Part shown: one piece after another, positions 1-8,199 of the stretch
Position numbering within the stretch: the first letter of the stretch is position 1
How the letters are laid out: each line of letters opens with the position of its first letter
Assembly (NCBI GenBank): GCA_027296045.1
Contig: JAPUJS010000532.1
Coordinates: 1 to 14,700 of the forward strand
DNA length: 14,700 nucleotides
Direction of reading: 5' to 3'
DNA from: a bacterium
GTDB lineage: Bacteria > Latescibacterota > UBA2968
Notes under the pieces: model-generated
What the model saw: the letters and a program-made list of their open reading frames with translations, nothing else
Told to the model about the DNA's origin: nothing
Databases searched by the model: none
Translations under genes and position numbers: made by a program

Positions 1-1957
1 AATCCCCGAGGTGCCTGTAGCCAATCCCCAAAAGCAGATAAGCTTCCGACTGGTCAGGGTCCAGTTGAAGAACCTCCTGCAACGTGGCAATCGCTTTCTG
101 ATACTGACCCGTCTGCACCAAAGCCTCACCCAACCAAAGCCGAAAGTCGGCGGAAAAGGGATTGATCTTTGTTGCCCGAACAAGCGGAGCAAGCCCATCC
201 TCCGCCCGGCCCATTTTCACCAACCCTTTGCCCATATAGGCATACACAGTCGCATTATTTCGGTGATAATACAGGCTTTTTTGGTACGCATCCACAGATT
301 CTGGCCATGCGCTCTGATTATAAAGCGCAGTCCCCAGAGACTGATACACTTCAAACCGCTTGGACGGCATATGACGAACAGATTGCTTCCATTCCCGTTC
401 AGAACCTGCCCAATCTTTGTACTGACTAAACCGTACCTTGCCCCGGTAGTGATAATAATCCCCCAAAAGAGTCTGTATACCCACATAAACAACCAAGATC
501 CAGACGATTCCGCCCGCTGCAATCAAACCAAACGACCTTCGTCCAACATCGGTTGTCAACAATCGAAGGGACGGACGGCCTTCCATGTTCATCCGCAATG
601 CCCACACAATGCCTACAATCAACCAGAAGTGCATAGCAGAGGCCGGATCTTGCAAATTGGAACTAAAAAAAGAATGCACAAGAGAAGCGACAACCGCTGC
701 AATCAAGCCCACAGTCAAAAAATCGCCTGTTCCTTGAACATATTGTTTGAAAAGCACGTAGAGCGCCGAAACGATATAAAACAACAGAATGCCGAAGGCA
801 ACAAAGCCCAGAATTCCGGTTTCTGCCCAAACCTCCAGGTATTCATTGTGCGCTCGAAAAGCCATCATTTCTTGGCCCGTCCACACTTCCATTCGACGTT
901 TGACCGCAAGGCTTTGATCGCTCATGTACTTCGGGATATTGTATTCAAAATTGCCGACTCCCACCCCCACAACAGGTCGATCCCAAATGAGTCGGAGTGT
1001 ATCTTCCCAAAGGTTGACGCGCTGTTGGCTAGAATCGTCCTGCAGACGCACCGCACTTTCAATCCGTTCCACTGTGCTTTGCCAGTAGGATTGGGTCAAC
1101 CCGCCCAGCGTCCGCCCAGACCCAATATGCACATCCGAAACCATGCCGCTCACCACCGGCCAGCCCAGTCCCAACATCACCACCGAAATCAGCCCTGCAT
1201 CAACAATGCGGCGCCCCACCGGAAAATGCTTGAGCAAAGCGGCACTTCCCAAAACACCGAACACCACCAAAGCCCCCAACCACCCCCCACGGCTGCCCAG
1301 GACAATGAGATGACAAACCATAAAAAAACAGGCCAGGGCCATCAGGGCCTGATATCGCAATCTTTTAAGTCCAAACACCAACGCCAGTGAAACAGGGAAC
1401 ACCACATTGTAATATTCCGCTACAAAATTGACATTACCGATTGTGGAAACGGTCAGTGGCCAGGGGGCATAAAAATCGTAGATCCTGTTGTGCTGTAACA
1501 AACCGATGATGGCAACAAGACTTCCGGTGGTGGCCATCGTAATGGCGATCCGATAAATCTGGTCCATCTCTCGCACCGTATGGATCACCACAATGACCAA
1601 AAGGAAATAACAGACATACTGGAACAGCGTATCCAAACCCTGAAAAATATTATACGACTGGAACAACGAAATAAAACTCACGGCAAGAAATCCGCTAAAC
1701 ACATAATTGAGCGGGGTGTCCACAATACGGATCTCACCCTCAAGCGCCATACCCACCACCCAAACCAGGGCCAGTGAAATCGTCAAGATCTTGACAAGCA
1801 CCTGTTTGGGAGCCCCATATTCCGGGAAAATAGGCGCAAAAAAAAGCGGCACTACAACCGTCATCAAAATCAATCCAACGATGATGATTCGGTGCCAGAG
1901 CGCCTGTTCGTTGCCCATTTCAGCCGGTACATGGACTGTTTCGATTTCCTCGGTCAA
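1..1957 (-). CDS. O-antigen ligase-like polytopic membrane protein with C-terminal TPR repeats (3' end beyond the window)
   Basis: I translated this frame by hand. It stays open from about 1,957 to the left edge, about 650 residues, with no stop before the window ends. The N-terminal ~450 residues hold about 12 hydrophobic segments. The two marks of the Wzy/WaaL ligase-polymerase fold are present: SRGGWLG in the middle, and AHNEYLEVWAETGILG after a large exported loop containing GVGVGNFEY. After the last membrane segment come TPR units, for example LGTALYNQSAWPESVDAYQKS and LGEALVQTGQYQKAIATLQE. The family transfers lipid-carrier-linked glycan to an acceptor, or polymerises it, on the periplasmic side. 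I chose a TTG start at 1,957: it overlaps the upstream TGA and follows AGGAGG at 1,973-1,968, whereas the in-frame ATG at 1,918 has no visible ribosome-binding site. Ligase and polymerase cannot be told apart from sequence; protein glycosylation is another option. It is the last gene seen in the train. Confidence 0.88.
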   Translation of the reverse strand, partial: MTEEIETVHVPAEMGNEQALWHRIIIVGLILMTVVVPLFFAPIFPEYGAPKQVLVKILTISLALVWVVGMALEGEIRIVDTPLNYVFSGFLAVSFISLFQSYNIFQGLDTLFQYVCYFLLVIVVIHTVREMDQIYRIAITMATTGSLVAIIGLLQHNRIYDFYAPWPLTVSTIGNVNFVAEYYNVVFPVSLALVFGLKRLRYQALMALACFFMVCHLIVLGSRGGWLGALVVFGVLGSAALLKHFPVGRRIVDAGLISVVMLGLGWPVVSGMVSDVHIGSGRTLGGLTQSYWQSTVERIESAVRLQDDSSQQRVNLWEDTLRLIWDRPVVGVGVGNFEYNIPKYMSDQSLAVKRRMEVWTGQEMMAFRAHNEYLEVWAETGILGFVAFGILLFYIVSALYVLFKQYVQGTGDFLTVGLIAAVVASLVHSFFSSNLQDPASAMHFWLIVGIVWALRMNMEGRPSLRLLTTDVGRRSFGLIAAGGIVWILVVYVGIQTLLGDYYHYRGKVRFSQYKDWAGSEREWKQSVRHMPSKRFEVYQSLGTALYNQSAWPESVDAYQKSLYYHRNNATVYAYMGKGLVKMGRAEDGLAPLVRATKINPFSADFRLWLGEALVQTGQYQKAIATLQEVLQLDPDQSEAYLLLGIGYRHLGD

Positions 1958-2796
1958 TTTGGATTGGCCTCCTGCAACGCCGAACCGATCTGTTTACGCA
2001 CCCAAAAATGTGCTTCGCTCTGCAAAACATGCGTCAAAAAAGGCCGGGTGCCCGGCAAACGGCCCAGCGCCCTGGCGGCTGCACCTCGCAAAGCCCAGTC
2101 TGGATCGTGCATCACCGCTTTGAGCAGATGCATACCAGGCACATAGCCAATGTTTCCAAGTGTTCGAAGGGCCAGGTATTTCCCCGGCGGCGACAAATCG
2201 GAAAAACGGGCCACCAATTCACGGCCGGCAACCTCTCCCAGGCCTTCCAAAACCCCGGCACTTGCAAATCGAACGCTATGGTGCCCATCGGAAAGCATGG
2301 GCACGGCGTGAGGCACGGCCGCATCGCCGGACAATTTCCCCAACGCAACAATCGCGCGCCGCCTCACATCGGGCACCGGGTCGGCCAACAACCCGACAAC
2401 CGCCTCCGTCACCGCCACATCGCCCTGCTTCCCCAGCGCCTCAACGGCCAGGTCCCGGTCGGGTCCTGATAGCAACAAAACCAGACTATCCCGAGCAGCC
2501 AGATCCGGTATATCCCCCAAACCCAAAACGGCCAGACGACGGGCGTCTACACGCAGGTGCGTCCGGGCGATATGTACCAATGCCGGAACAGAGACCGGGC
2601 CCTTGCGAGCGATGGCCTCCAAGACGCCCTCACGCCCCCGCCAGTTGGTCCGATAAAGCGCTTTTTCAAGGTCAGATACGGCCGCTGAATCGGCCAGCGC
2701 CACAAGAGCAGCTTCCCGTTCTGAAGAATCCGGACCCTCCAGAAGGGCAAGATACGGAAAGAGGGATACAAAACCAAGTGCGAATAGGAAATACAT
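1954..2796 (-). CDS. HEAT-repeat protein with N-terminal hydrophobic segment
   Basis: This is a 280-residue protein. Residues 1-19 are hydrophobic (MYFLFALGFVSLFPYLALL) and would serve as a signal peptide or membrane anchor. The rest is an array of about seven or eight HEAT-type helical pairs of roughly 30 residues. Clear examples are VAVTEAVVGLLADPVPDVRR followed by AIVALGKL, and HDPDWALRGAAARALGRL near the C-terminus. HEAT arrays are binding scaffolds with no catalytic residues, so no reaction can be assigned; an envelope adaptor role is inferred from the leader and the neighbours. The gene starts 16 nt after the GxDxY-repeat gene ends, and its stop overlaps the probable TTG start of the ligase-like gene. 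The ATG at 2,796 has only a weak upstream purine stretch (AGGCAGAG), so translation may depend on coupling. Confidence 0.85.
   Translation of the reverse strand: MYFLFALGFVSLFPYLALLEGPDSSEREAALVALADSAAVSDLEKALYRTNWRGREGVLEAIARKGPVSVPALVHIARTHLRVDARRLAVLGLGDIPDLAARDSLVLLLSGPDRDLAVEALGKQGDVAVTEAVVGLLADPVPDVRRRAIVALGKLSGDAAVPHAVPMLSDGHHSVRFASAGVLEGLGEVAGRELVARFSDLSPPGKYLALRTLGNIGYVPGMHLLKAVMHDPDWALRGAAARALGRLPGTRPFLTHVLQSEAHFWVRKQIGSALQEANPN
1968..1973 (-). promoter_or_regulatory. Ribosome-binding site that supports the TTG start of the O-antigen ligase-like gene
   Basis: The minus strand reads AGGAGG here, inside the last codons of the HEAT-repeat gene, ten bases before a TTG that overlaps that gene's TGA stop (TTGA). 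The alternative ATG at 1,918 has no purine-rich site upstream. The layout suggests translational coupling to the HEAT gene. The ten-base spacing is a little long, so the choice is probable, not certain. Confidence 0.55.
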
Positions 2797-2812
2797 GAAT
2801 ATGGTACTCTGC

Positions 2813-4591
2813 CTAATGAGTTGGCTTCAAAGGCGCGTCCAATCCGACACCTGAATCCCCTTTTTCCCAGAGACGCCCCTCGTGTTTTTGGCCGGAATAC
2901 AGATCGGCACCACCCCGATCTATCAATAGACCAAGGCTCCCATAGTCCCGTGAAGAAGACCCGAAACCCTGTGTGTCGCCCCTCTCGGCCTGATATTGGT
3001 CTGCCCCTTCCCCATCGTCCAACCATCCAATGCCGTTGGCATGTCCGGCCCCCTGTGCCAGCCAGGTTGCCCGATAACGATCGTTTCCCGACCGGTCAAA
3101 CAAACATCCCAACGAAAGATCGTGTCCACATCCCTGCCCAACCCCCCAGAGCAAATAGGCGTCATCTCCGGCCTCATCAAAAAGCAAACCCACCGCCAGA
3201 TGAGACCCACAACCCTGAGCATAACGGCGGGCCTCGTAGAAATCGTCACCCGACCGGTCCAACAAAATGCCGGTGCCTGCCCAATGGGAACCGCCCTGTC
3301 CGAAATAGCCGACCCGATAGGTATCTCCTCCCTCGGCATCCACAAGCACCCCCAACCCACCCGAAGCAATGGGCCGAATCCCCAGGCCAAACCCCTGGGA
3401 CATACTCTGAAAATAGGCCCCCGACTCTCGAAAATCCCGATACCTTCCCCCGGCCTCATATACATCGTCGCCCGAAACTTCAAACAAAAGGCCGATGCCC
3501 CCCGGACCGGCAGCCCCCTGTCCCAGAAGATCTGCCTCATACCGATCGTTCCCACCGTATTCAACCAGTAAGCCAATGCCAAACAAGCCAAAACCCTGAA
3601 CGCCCAGTCCTCCGTGATAGACATCGTCCCCGCCACGGTCTTCCAGAATTCCGACTCCTAAAAGACCACTTCCCTGTCCCGCTCGATCGGCCTGATATCG
3701 ATCGTTTCCCGCCAGATCGGTCACGATTCCCACCCCCATCAAACCAAGCCCCTGTGCACCCGTATACACATCTGCCCCTGCCAGATCCAGGCATAAAGAC
3801 ACCGGAACGGACGCCGAAGTCACCCCCCCCACACCCACATAAACGTCATTGCCCCCAGGATCAACAATCAAAGCCGCATAGTTCTCATAGCGATCATTCC
3901 CAAGGCTTCCAACCACCACCTGCCCGGCAAGCGTTGAGATCGTAATCGGCGTGTTGGGGAAAACCCCTTCCGGCAACAACACGACCTGACGGAGAAACCG
4001 ATCTCGAGCAACAAGAACCTGCTTTGCACCTTCTGCAAATGGCTCTTTGCCCACCGCCCGGGCAATCCCCAGAAGAGAATCCACACCCCACTCGGAGAGT
4101 TGGCGCTCGGGATCTACCACCGAAAGAAGGCCGGTCAATCGGTTTCGATCCTGCCCCACACACAAACCGAACTCCGTTTCGATCCGCATCCGACAAATTG
4201 CCAATTCCCAGACCAGGGGCGCCAAAACCAGACGAAGCGGTTCCGAAAGGCCCGGCAAGGGAATCGGCTCACGATTCTGCCTCCCGGTTTCCCCTTCCCC
4301 CCATCCCAAATACCGGATGCCCATGTTCAGCCCCACAACCGACGAGATGGCCTCCACATTCAGACCAAGCCCGTCTACAATCTGACGCGCATCCAGAGGG
4401 CTTTCCAGCAATGCACGCGTGATCGGTAGCCGATCCGGATCGAGCAAATAATCTCCCCGAAGGCTCAAATCCGCAGTCGTCAACCCGATTGCAGACAACA
4501 CCTCCCCGACAAGCACATCAGGGCGATCCTGTCCCTCAATCGCCTGGTTTACACACACCAGAAAGGCCAAACAACACACCCACTTTGTCAC
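2813..4591 (-). CDS. Secreted protein of unknown function with thirteen GxDxY repeats
   Basis: I do not recognise a named family. From a GTG start the protein is 592 residues. The GTG at 4,591 is preceded by AGAGG five bases upstream and lies 11 nt after the sulfatase-VanZ stop; the frame is also open further upstream, but that stretch overlaps the previous gene. Residues 1-20 form a short signal-peptide-like segment (VTKWVCCLAFLVCVNQAIEG). Residues about 21-230 are a non-repetitive domain with many Leu and charged residues. Residues about 231-566 hold thirteen copies of GxDxY (GNDRY, GDDVY, GADVY, GDDFY and so on), mostly 26-27 residues apart. Between them lies a consensus like AQGxGxxGxGxLxDxxG. 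The Asp/Gly pattern recalls calcium-binding beta-roll or beta-helix proteins, but it is not the nine-residue RTX repeat. An exported, possibly cation-stabilised solenoid is the best guess. The start choice is firm, the function unknown. Confidence 0.85.
   Translation of the reverse strand: MTKWVCCLAFLVCVNQAIEGQDRPDVLVGEVLSAIGLTTADLSLRGDYLLDPDRLPITRALLESPLDARQIVDGLGLNVEAISSVVGLNMGIRYLGWGEGETGRQNREPIPLPGLSEPLRLVLAPLVWELAICRMRIETEFGLCVGQDRNRLTGLLSVVDPERQLSEWGVDSLLGIARAVGKEPFAEGAKQVLVARDRFLRQVVLLPEGVFPNTPITISTLAGQVVVGSLGNDRYENYAALIVDPGGNDVYVGVGGVTSASVPVSLCLDLAGADVYTGAQGLGLMGVGIVTDLAGNDRYQADRAGQGSGLLGVGILEDRGGDDVYHGGLGVQGFGLFGIGLLVEYGGNDRYEADLLGQGAAGPGGIGLLFEVSGDDVYEAGGRYRDFRESGAYFQSMSQGFGLGIRPIASGGLGVLVDAEGGDTYRVGYFGQGGSHWAGTGILLDRSGDDFYEARRYAQGCGSHLAVGLLFDEAGDDAYLLWGVGQGCGHDLSLGCLFDRSGNDRYRATWLAQGAGHANGIGWLDDGEGADQYQAERGDTQGFGSSSRDYGSLGLLIDRGGADLYSGQKHEGRLWEKGDSGVGLDAPLKPTH
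2894..3901 (-). repeat. Array of ~26-codon coding repeats (GxDxY units)
   Basis: Thirteen imperfect repeats lie inside the secreted-protein gene. The successive GxDxY motifs are spaced 16, 25, 23, 26, 26, 27, 47, 27, 27, 27, 27 and 32 residues apart. The 47-residue interval contains an insertion rich in Arg, Tyr, Phe and Ser. The DNA copies have drifted more than the protein motif, so the repeat is old and maintained by selection rather than a fresh tandem duplication. Confidence 0.8.
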
Positions 4592-4602
4592 CCGATCCTC
4601 TT

Positions 4603-7059
4603 TCAATTTGTGTGTGTCCGTTTGCCCCAACCCAAAGCCACCACCAGCATGCCAAGTCCGCAGGACACCAGGTTCAGGCCAATATCCTTCCACTCAAAAA
4701 CACGACTGGGCAACAGCCACTGAATCCCCTCATCCACCGCTCCAAGAGCCGTCGCAATCCCCCAACCCAACCAGAGGGCACTCCGGTCGGGCAGATCCAA
4801 TGACAGGGCTCGAAAAACCAGCAAACTCAAAAAACCATACTCGATCAGGTGAAACCGTTCGGCAGGAGAGCGTCCAAGCACCGTCAATAAATAAACATAA
4901 ACGCCCAAAACAGCAACCAGGGCACCCAATGCCAGCCAGGTTCGGCGACGGATAACAAAATAGACCAAGATACCGATCCCCAGGAGAACCGTCAGGCCCG
5001 TACCGGCAAAATCAATGCGGCCCTGCGTGTGCCCCCAGAGAGCCCTCCAGACCTGAGGCATCACCGACAATGTGGCATAAACAAAGCCGGTATAAAGCAC
5101 CACACTTCCCCAAAGACGGAGCCTTTCTGTTCCCAATTGACGGAGCGGGGCTTGAAATAAACCAGCCAGAATCGCAAGCATCAAGGCACCGGTCACCAGA
5201 TCCAGCAGCCTGACTTCACCGGCCTCTTGCACCAACTGTACAACCCCCTTGCCCAACCCGCCAAACAACAGGCCGGCCTCCCCCCACACAAAAATCCAAC
5301 TCGTGTATAAAAGAGCCAGACGACCGGGCGGTGCCCCCGAACCGGTGGGTAAAATACTAAACCCAACCCAGGAGCTTGTTACCTCCGGTGTACCCGCCAC
5401 GGACACACGAAACGCCCATGGATTGTACAGGGAAAGCATATTCCACATTTCTTCTGTAAATGGTCCATAGCGAGAGGTGTTGCCCTGAATCGGCATGGAG
5501 CCTTCCAAATGATAATTTCCTTTGCCCACCCGATATTCCAGTGTATACAACGCCGCGTCGGGCCCACTCCAGCGTACCGACACGGCCTTGCCCACATCGA
5601 CATACCGAAACGTATCGCCATGGGCTGGAAACAAGACCCGAATGGGGTCTCGAACAGCAACTATTTGGCCTGTTACCGCCTCAGGCACCGGCCGCGACTG
5701 GGAAGCCAACACCCACCGATGTAAAGCCGCTTGCATCTGTGTCAACACCTCGGGGTGCTGTCCGGAAACTTCAAACCTTTCCTCGGGATCCTGTTTCAGA
5801 TCATAAAGCTCATACCGGTCTTCTCGTGGACCGTGGGTATGAATCAATTTCCAGGAAGACGTGCGCATCGCCCGAATCCGGGTCTTCATCATTTCAGGGG
5901 TCGCCTGATATCCCCCGGGCGTCGTTTCTGCAAACACAGGTTTCTCCCCGTCTTCCTCTTCCCGAATCAACCGCACAAGCGATCTCCCCTGAACCGTCTC
6001 GGGAATGGGAAGGTGGAGCAAATCCAGCACGGTGGGCAAGATATCCACATTTTGGACTTGCTGCTTCACAACACGTCCTGCCGGCAACAGCGAAGGACAG
6101 GTCAAACTCAGCGGAATGTGAAGCACCTCATCGTAAGCAGTTCCCTTAAACGATGTCGAAGGATGCCCGATAAAGCCATGCTCCATCAATTCCTCCCCAT
6201 GATCTGCCGTGACAATCACCAGCGTTTTTTCATACAATCCCAATTGGAAAAGCGTTTCTCGAAGAGGCTTGAAAAAGTGCTCATCCATCTCCCGAATCTG
6301 ACCGTCATAAAGCCCCACGATCCATTCTTGATCGGCCGTTTCCAGCAAAATCGATCCTTGAGGAATGGTCACATTTTCTCGAATCACCTTCACCCGATCG
6401 CCGGCAAAATCGGACGGACCAAACCCCTGGGGTGTGAACATCCGATCATAAGGCGGAGACGGATTGTAGGGCAGGTGCAGATTGCGATAGTGATAATAAA
6501 GAAAAAAAGTGCTGTCCCGATAGGCCTCCAGGGCCTTGAACAACACTTCATCGCCGTTGGGCAAAAACCGATCCCGTTCCGCATAGGAATTTGTCAAGCC
6601 CAAATTTTGAAAATTGGGAATCGAGGACAGATACAAAATATCCGGGACTGCATATCCGGCATCCCTCAAAACCGATCCCATCGTCGGCGTGCCCGGTCTC
6701 AAGCTTTTGCCCCGTACATCCACCCCATGGGTGGGCGCGAACTGCCCGGTCAACACCGACAGCAAGCCCGGTGTCGTCCACGAAGAAGAAGACATCGCCT
6801 GCGCAAACCGAACGCCCTCCCCCATCAACCGATCCAGTTCCGGGCTGGTCTTTCGCCCATACCCATACCCGCTCAGATGATCGGGCCGAAACGTATCCAC
6901 CGTAATCAACAACACGTTGAGCTTTTCCGAACAGACTGGAGCAGAACACCAGATCAGACCGATAAAAACGATCACAAACCCCCAAAAACCCGTACTCCCC
7001 CGGCCCTTTGCGGTTTGGGAGGGTCGGGTGGCAACCCCATCTGGCATCCCAAAATCCAT
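4603..7059 (-). CDS. Sulfatase-like (alkaline phosphatase superfamily) domain fused to a VanZ-like membrane domain
   Basis: About 818 residues in three parts. A membrane segment (GFWGFVIVFIGLIWC, about 25-40) is followed by a sulfatase-type hydrolase domain, residues about 46-455. It has the metal-site elements VDTFRPDH and TADHGEELMEHG, then YDEVLHIPL, and ends with YELYDLKQDPEE. A beta-rich, Ig-like stretch follows (about 465-565). The C-terminal third has six or seven membrane segments and the VanZ signature VDEGIQWLLPSR...D...N. The nucleophile site reads SSSWTTPGLLSVLTG, so Thr stands where sulfatases have the Cys/Ser that becomes formylglycine, and Leu replaces the motif Arg. The enzyme may therefore be a Thr-dependent phosphoesterase/phosphotransferase or a non-classical sulfatase acting outside the membrane. 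The start at 7,059 is 4 nt after the Gfo/Idh stop; an in-frame ATG at 7,047 is the alternative, and neither has a strong ribosome-binding site. Confidence 0.9.
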   Translation of the reverse strand: MDFGMPDGVATRPSQTAKGRGSTGFWGFVIVFIGLIWCSAPVCSEKLNVLLITVDTFRPDHLSGYGYGRKTSPELDRLMGEGVRFAQAMSSSSWTTPGLLSVLTGQFAPTHGVDVRGKSLRPGTPTMGSVLRDAGYAVPDILYLSSIPNFQNLGLTNSYAERDRFLPNGDEVLFKALEAYRDSTFFLYYHYRNLHLPYNPSPPYDRMFTPQGFGPSDFAGDRVKVIRENVTIPQGSILLETADQEWIVGLYDGQIREMDEHFFKPLRETLFQLGLYEKTLVIVTADHGEELMEHGFIGHPSTSFKGTAYDEVLHIPLSLTCPSLLPAGRVVKQQVQNVDILPTVLDLLHLPIPETVQGRSLVRLIREEEDGEKPVFAETTPGGYQATPEMMKTRIRAMRTSSWKLIHTHGPREDRYELYDLKQDPEERFEVSGQHPEVLTQMQAALHRWVLASQSRPVPEAVTGQIVAVRDPIRVLFPAHGDTFRYVDVGKAVSVRWSGPDAALYTLEYRVGKGNYHLEGSMPIQGNTSRYGPFTEEMWNMLSLYNPWAFRVSVAGTPEVTSSWVGFSILPTGSGAPPGRLALLYTSWIFVWGEAGLLFGGLGKGVVQLVQEAGEVRLLDLVTGALMLAILAGLFQAPLRQLGTERLRLWGSVVLYTGFVYATLSVMPQVWRALWGHTQGRIDFAGTGLTVLLGIGILVYFVIRRRTWLALGALVAVLGVYVYLLTVLGRSPAERFHLIEYGFLSLLVFRALSLDLPDRSALWLGWGIATALGAVDEGIQWLLPSRVFEWKDIGLNLVSCGLGMLVVALGWGKRTHTN

Positions 7060-7063
7060 CGGG

Positions 7064-8167
7064 CTATAAATCCAGCTTGCCCGGCAACAACCCGAGCGGC
7101 AACGGCGCCGGTCGCTCACAGGTGCTCTCAATCTGTACATGCCGGTCGGACTCCGAAGAGGCTTCAAATGCCGCCATCAAATCCAGCACATGAAAGGCCA
7201 GGTCCCCATTGACCCGATGCTTTCTCCCAGACACCAGTGCACAGGCCATATCGGCAACGCCAATCCCCCGGCTCACCCCATCACTGTGTGTCAACGGCAC
7301 CTCTGTCCATTCCTTTGCCCCGGCCCGACGCACCCCAACGGGTCCCCGAAACGTATTTGGATCTGGAACCGAAAGCGACCCTTCGGACCCATAAATCTCA
7401 ATCCTTGGCAACGAATGGCTCCACACGTCAAAACTCATCATCACCGTCCCAATCGCACCGCTTTCAAAATCCAGCACCCCCGTCAGATGGGTCGGCGTCT
7501 CCACCGGAATCCGCTCGCCATATCGGGGGGAATCCCTGCTAATCGTCCGCTCCGGAAAGGTAATCCGAGTCGAACCCGACACCCGCCGAACCGGCCCTAA
7601 AAGATTCACCAGTGCCGTCAGATAATACGGCCCCATATCAAACATCGGTCCCCCGCCAATCTCATAATAAAAATCGGGGGCTGGATGCCACGACTCGTGC
7701 CCATGCCCGGCCATAAATGCCGTGGCCGCAACCGGCTCGCCAATCCACCCGTCGTCAATCAACTTTCGGCAGGTCTGAATGCCGCCGCCCAGAAATGTGT
7801 CGGGCGCGCAGCCCAGAAGCACCCCCTTTTCGCGGGCAGCCACAACCTGTTTGTATCCATCGGCCCGATGGACGGCCAGAGGCTTTTCGCAATAGGCATT
7901 CTTTCCGGCCGCAATGGCCGCCAGGTTCACTTCGGCATGCGCGTTGGGCACTGTCAGATTCACCACAATCTGAATATCCGGATCCCCGAGCAATGCCTCC
8001 ACCGAAACCGCACGCACCCCAAATTCCTCTTGCTTTGCCTTTGCTCGATCCGGATCCAGATCGGCACAGGCCACAATTTTGATCACATCATAAAGCGCAC
8101 AGCCGTTAAAATAGGCATTGCTAATCGTGCCACAACCGATCACGCCCACTTTTACAGGTGTTTCCAA
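7064..8167 (-). CDS. Gfo/Idh/MocA family NAD(P)-dependent oxidoreductase
   Basis: A 367-residue protein, normal length for the family, which oxidises or reduces sugars and inositols in the cytoplasm. Residues 5-18 form the nucleotide-binding turn (VKVGVIGCGTISNA). The family motif EKP is at 94-96 (CEKPLAVH), with the Lys normally placed at the active site. The C-terminal substrate domain contains GGGPMFDMGPYY at 171-182. Many relatives have DxGxH here; this one has Tyr where the His would be expected, so the substrate or chemistry may differ. I chose a TTG start at 8,167 because AAGGAGGT lies five bases upstream; the frame is open further upstream, but that stretch overlaps the permease gene and lacks family sequence. 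A role in making or modifying a sugar for the envelope glycan is inferred from its neighbours; the substrate is unknown. Confidence 0.9.
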   Translation of the reverse strand: METPVKVGVIGCGTISNAYFNGCALYDVIKIVACADLDPDRAKAKQEEFGVRAVSVEALLGDPDIQIVVNLTVPNAHAEVNLAAIAAGKNAYCEKPLAVHRADGYKQVVAAREKGVLLGCAPDTFLGGGIQTCRKLIDDGWIGEPVAATAFMAGHGHESWHPAPDFYYEIGGGPMFDMGPYYLTALVNLLGPVRRVSGSTRITFPERTISRDSPRYGERIPVETPTHLTGVLDFESGAIGTVMMSFDVWSHSLPRIEIYGSEGSLSVPDPNTFRGPVGVRRAGAKEWTEVPLTHSDGVSRGIGVADMACALVSGRKHRVNGDLAFHVLDLMAAFEASSESDRHVQIESTCERPAPLPLGLLPGKLDL

Positions 8168-8172
8168 AAAAG

Positions 8173-8180
8173 ACCTCCTT
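8173..8180 (-). promoter_or_regulatory. Strong ribosome-binding site that sets the TTG start of the Gfo/Idh gene
   Basis: The minus strand reads AAGGAGGT, a full match to the anti-Shine-Dalgarno core, five bases before the TTG at 8,167. The first residues from that codon run directly into the Rossmann fold (ETPVKVGVIG), as expected for this family, whereas an upstream start would add a tail inside the previous gene. Confidence 0.85.
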
Positions 8181-8199
8181 ACAGTGTGTTCGGCAAACA

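Noticed and set aside
11..1390. 459-codon open frame on the plus strand
   Set aside because: It is the antisense shadow of the O-antigen-ligase-like gene. Its product is rich in His, Pro, Gln and Arg with no recognisable domain, while the minus strand gives clear membrane helices, ligase motifs and TPRs.
2894..3901. RTX (GGxGxDxux) calcium-binding repeats
   Set aside because: The GxDxY motif occurs once per about 26 residues, not every nine, and the tandem nonapeptide pattern is absent, so the RTX label would mislead.
2821..3945. 374-codon open frame on the plus strand
   Set aside because: Antisense to the GxDxY-repeat gene. The product is a Pro/Arg/His-rich low-complexity string produced by reading Gly/Asp codons backwards, with no domain or ribosome-binding site.
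5731..7212. 493-codon open frame on the plus strand
   Set aside because: Antisense to the sulfatase-VanZ gene. Its composition is biased to Arg, His, Pro and Gln and no motif is seen, whereas the minus frame has complete family motifs.
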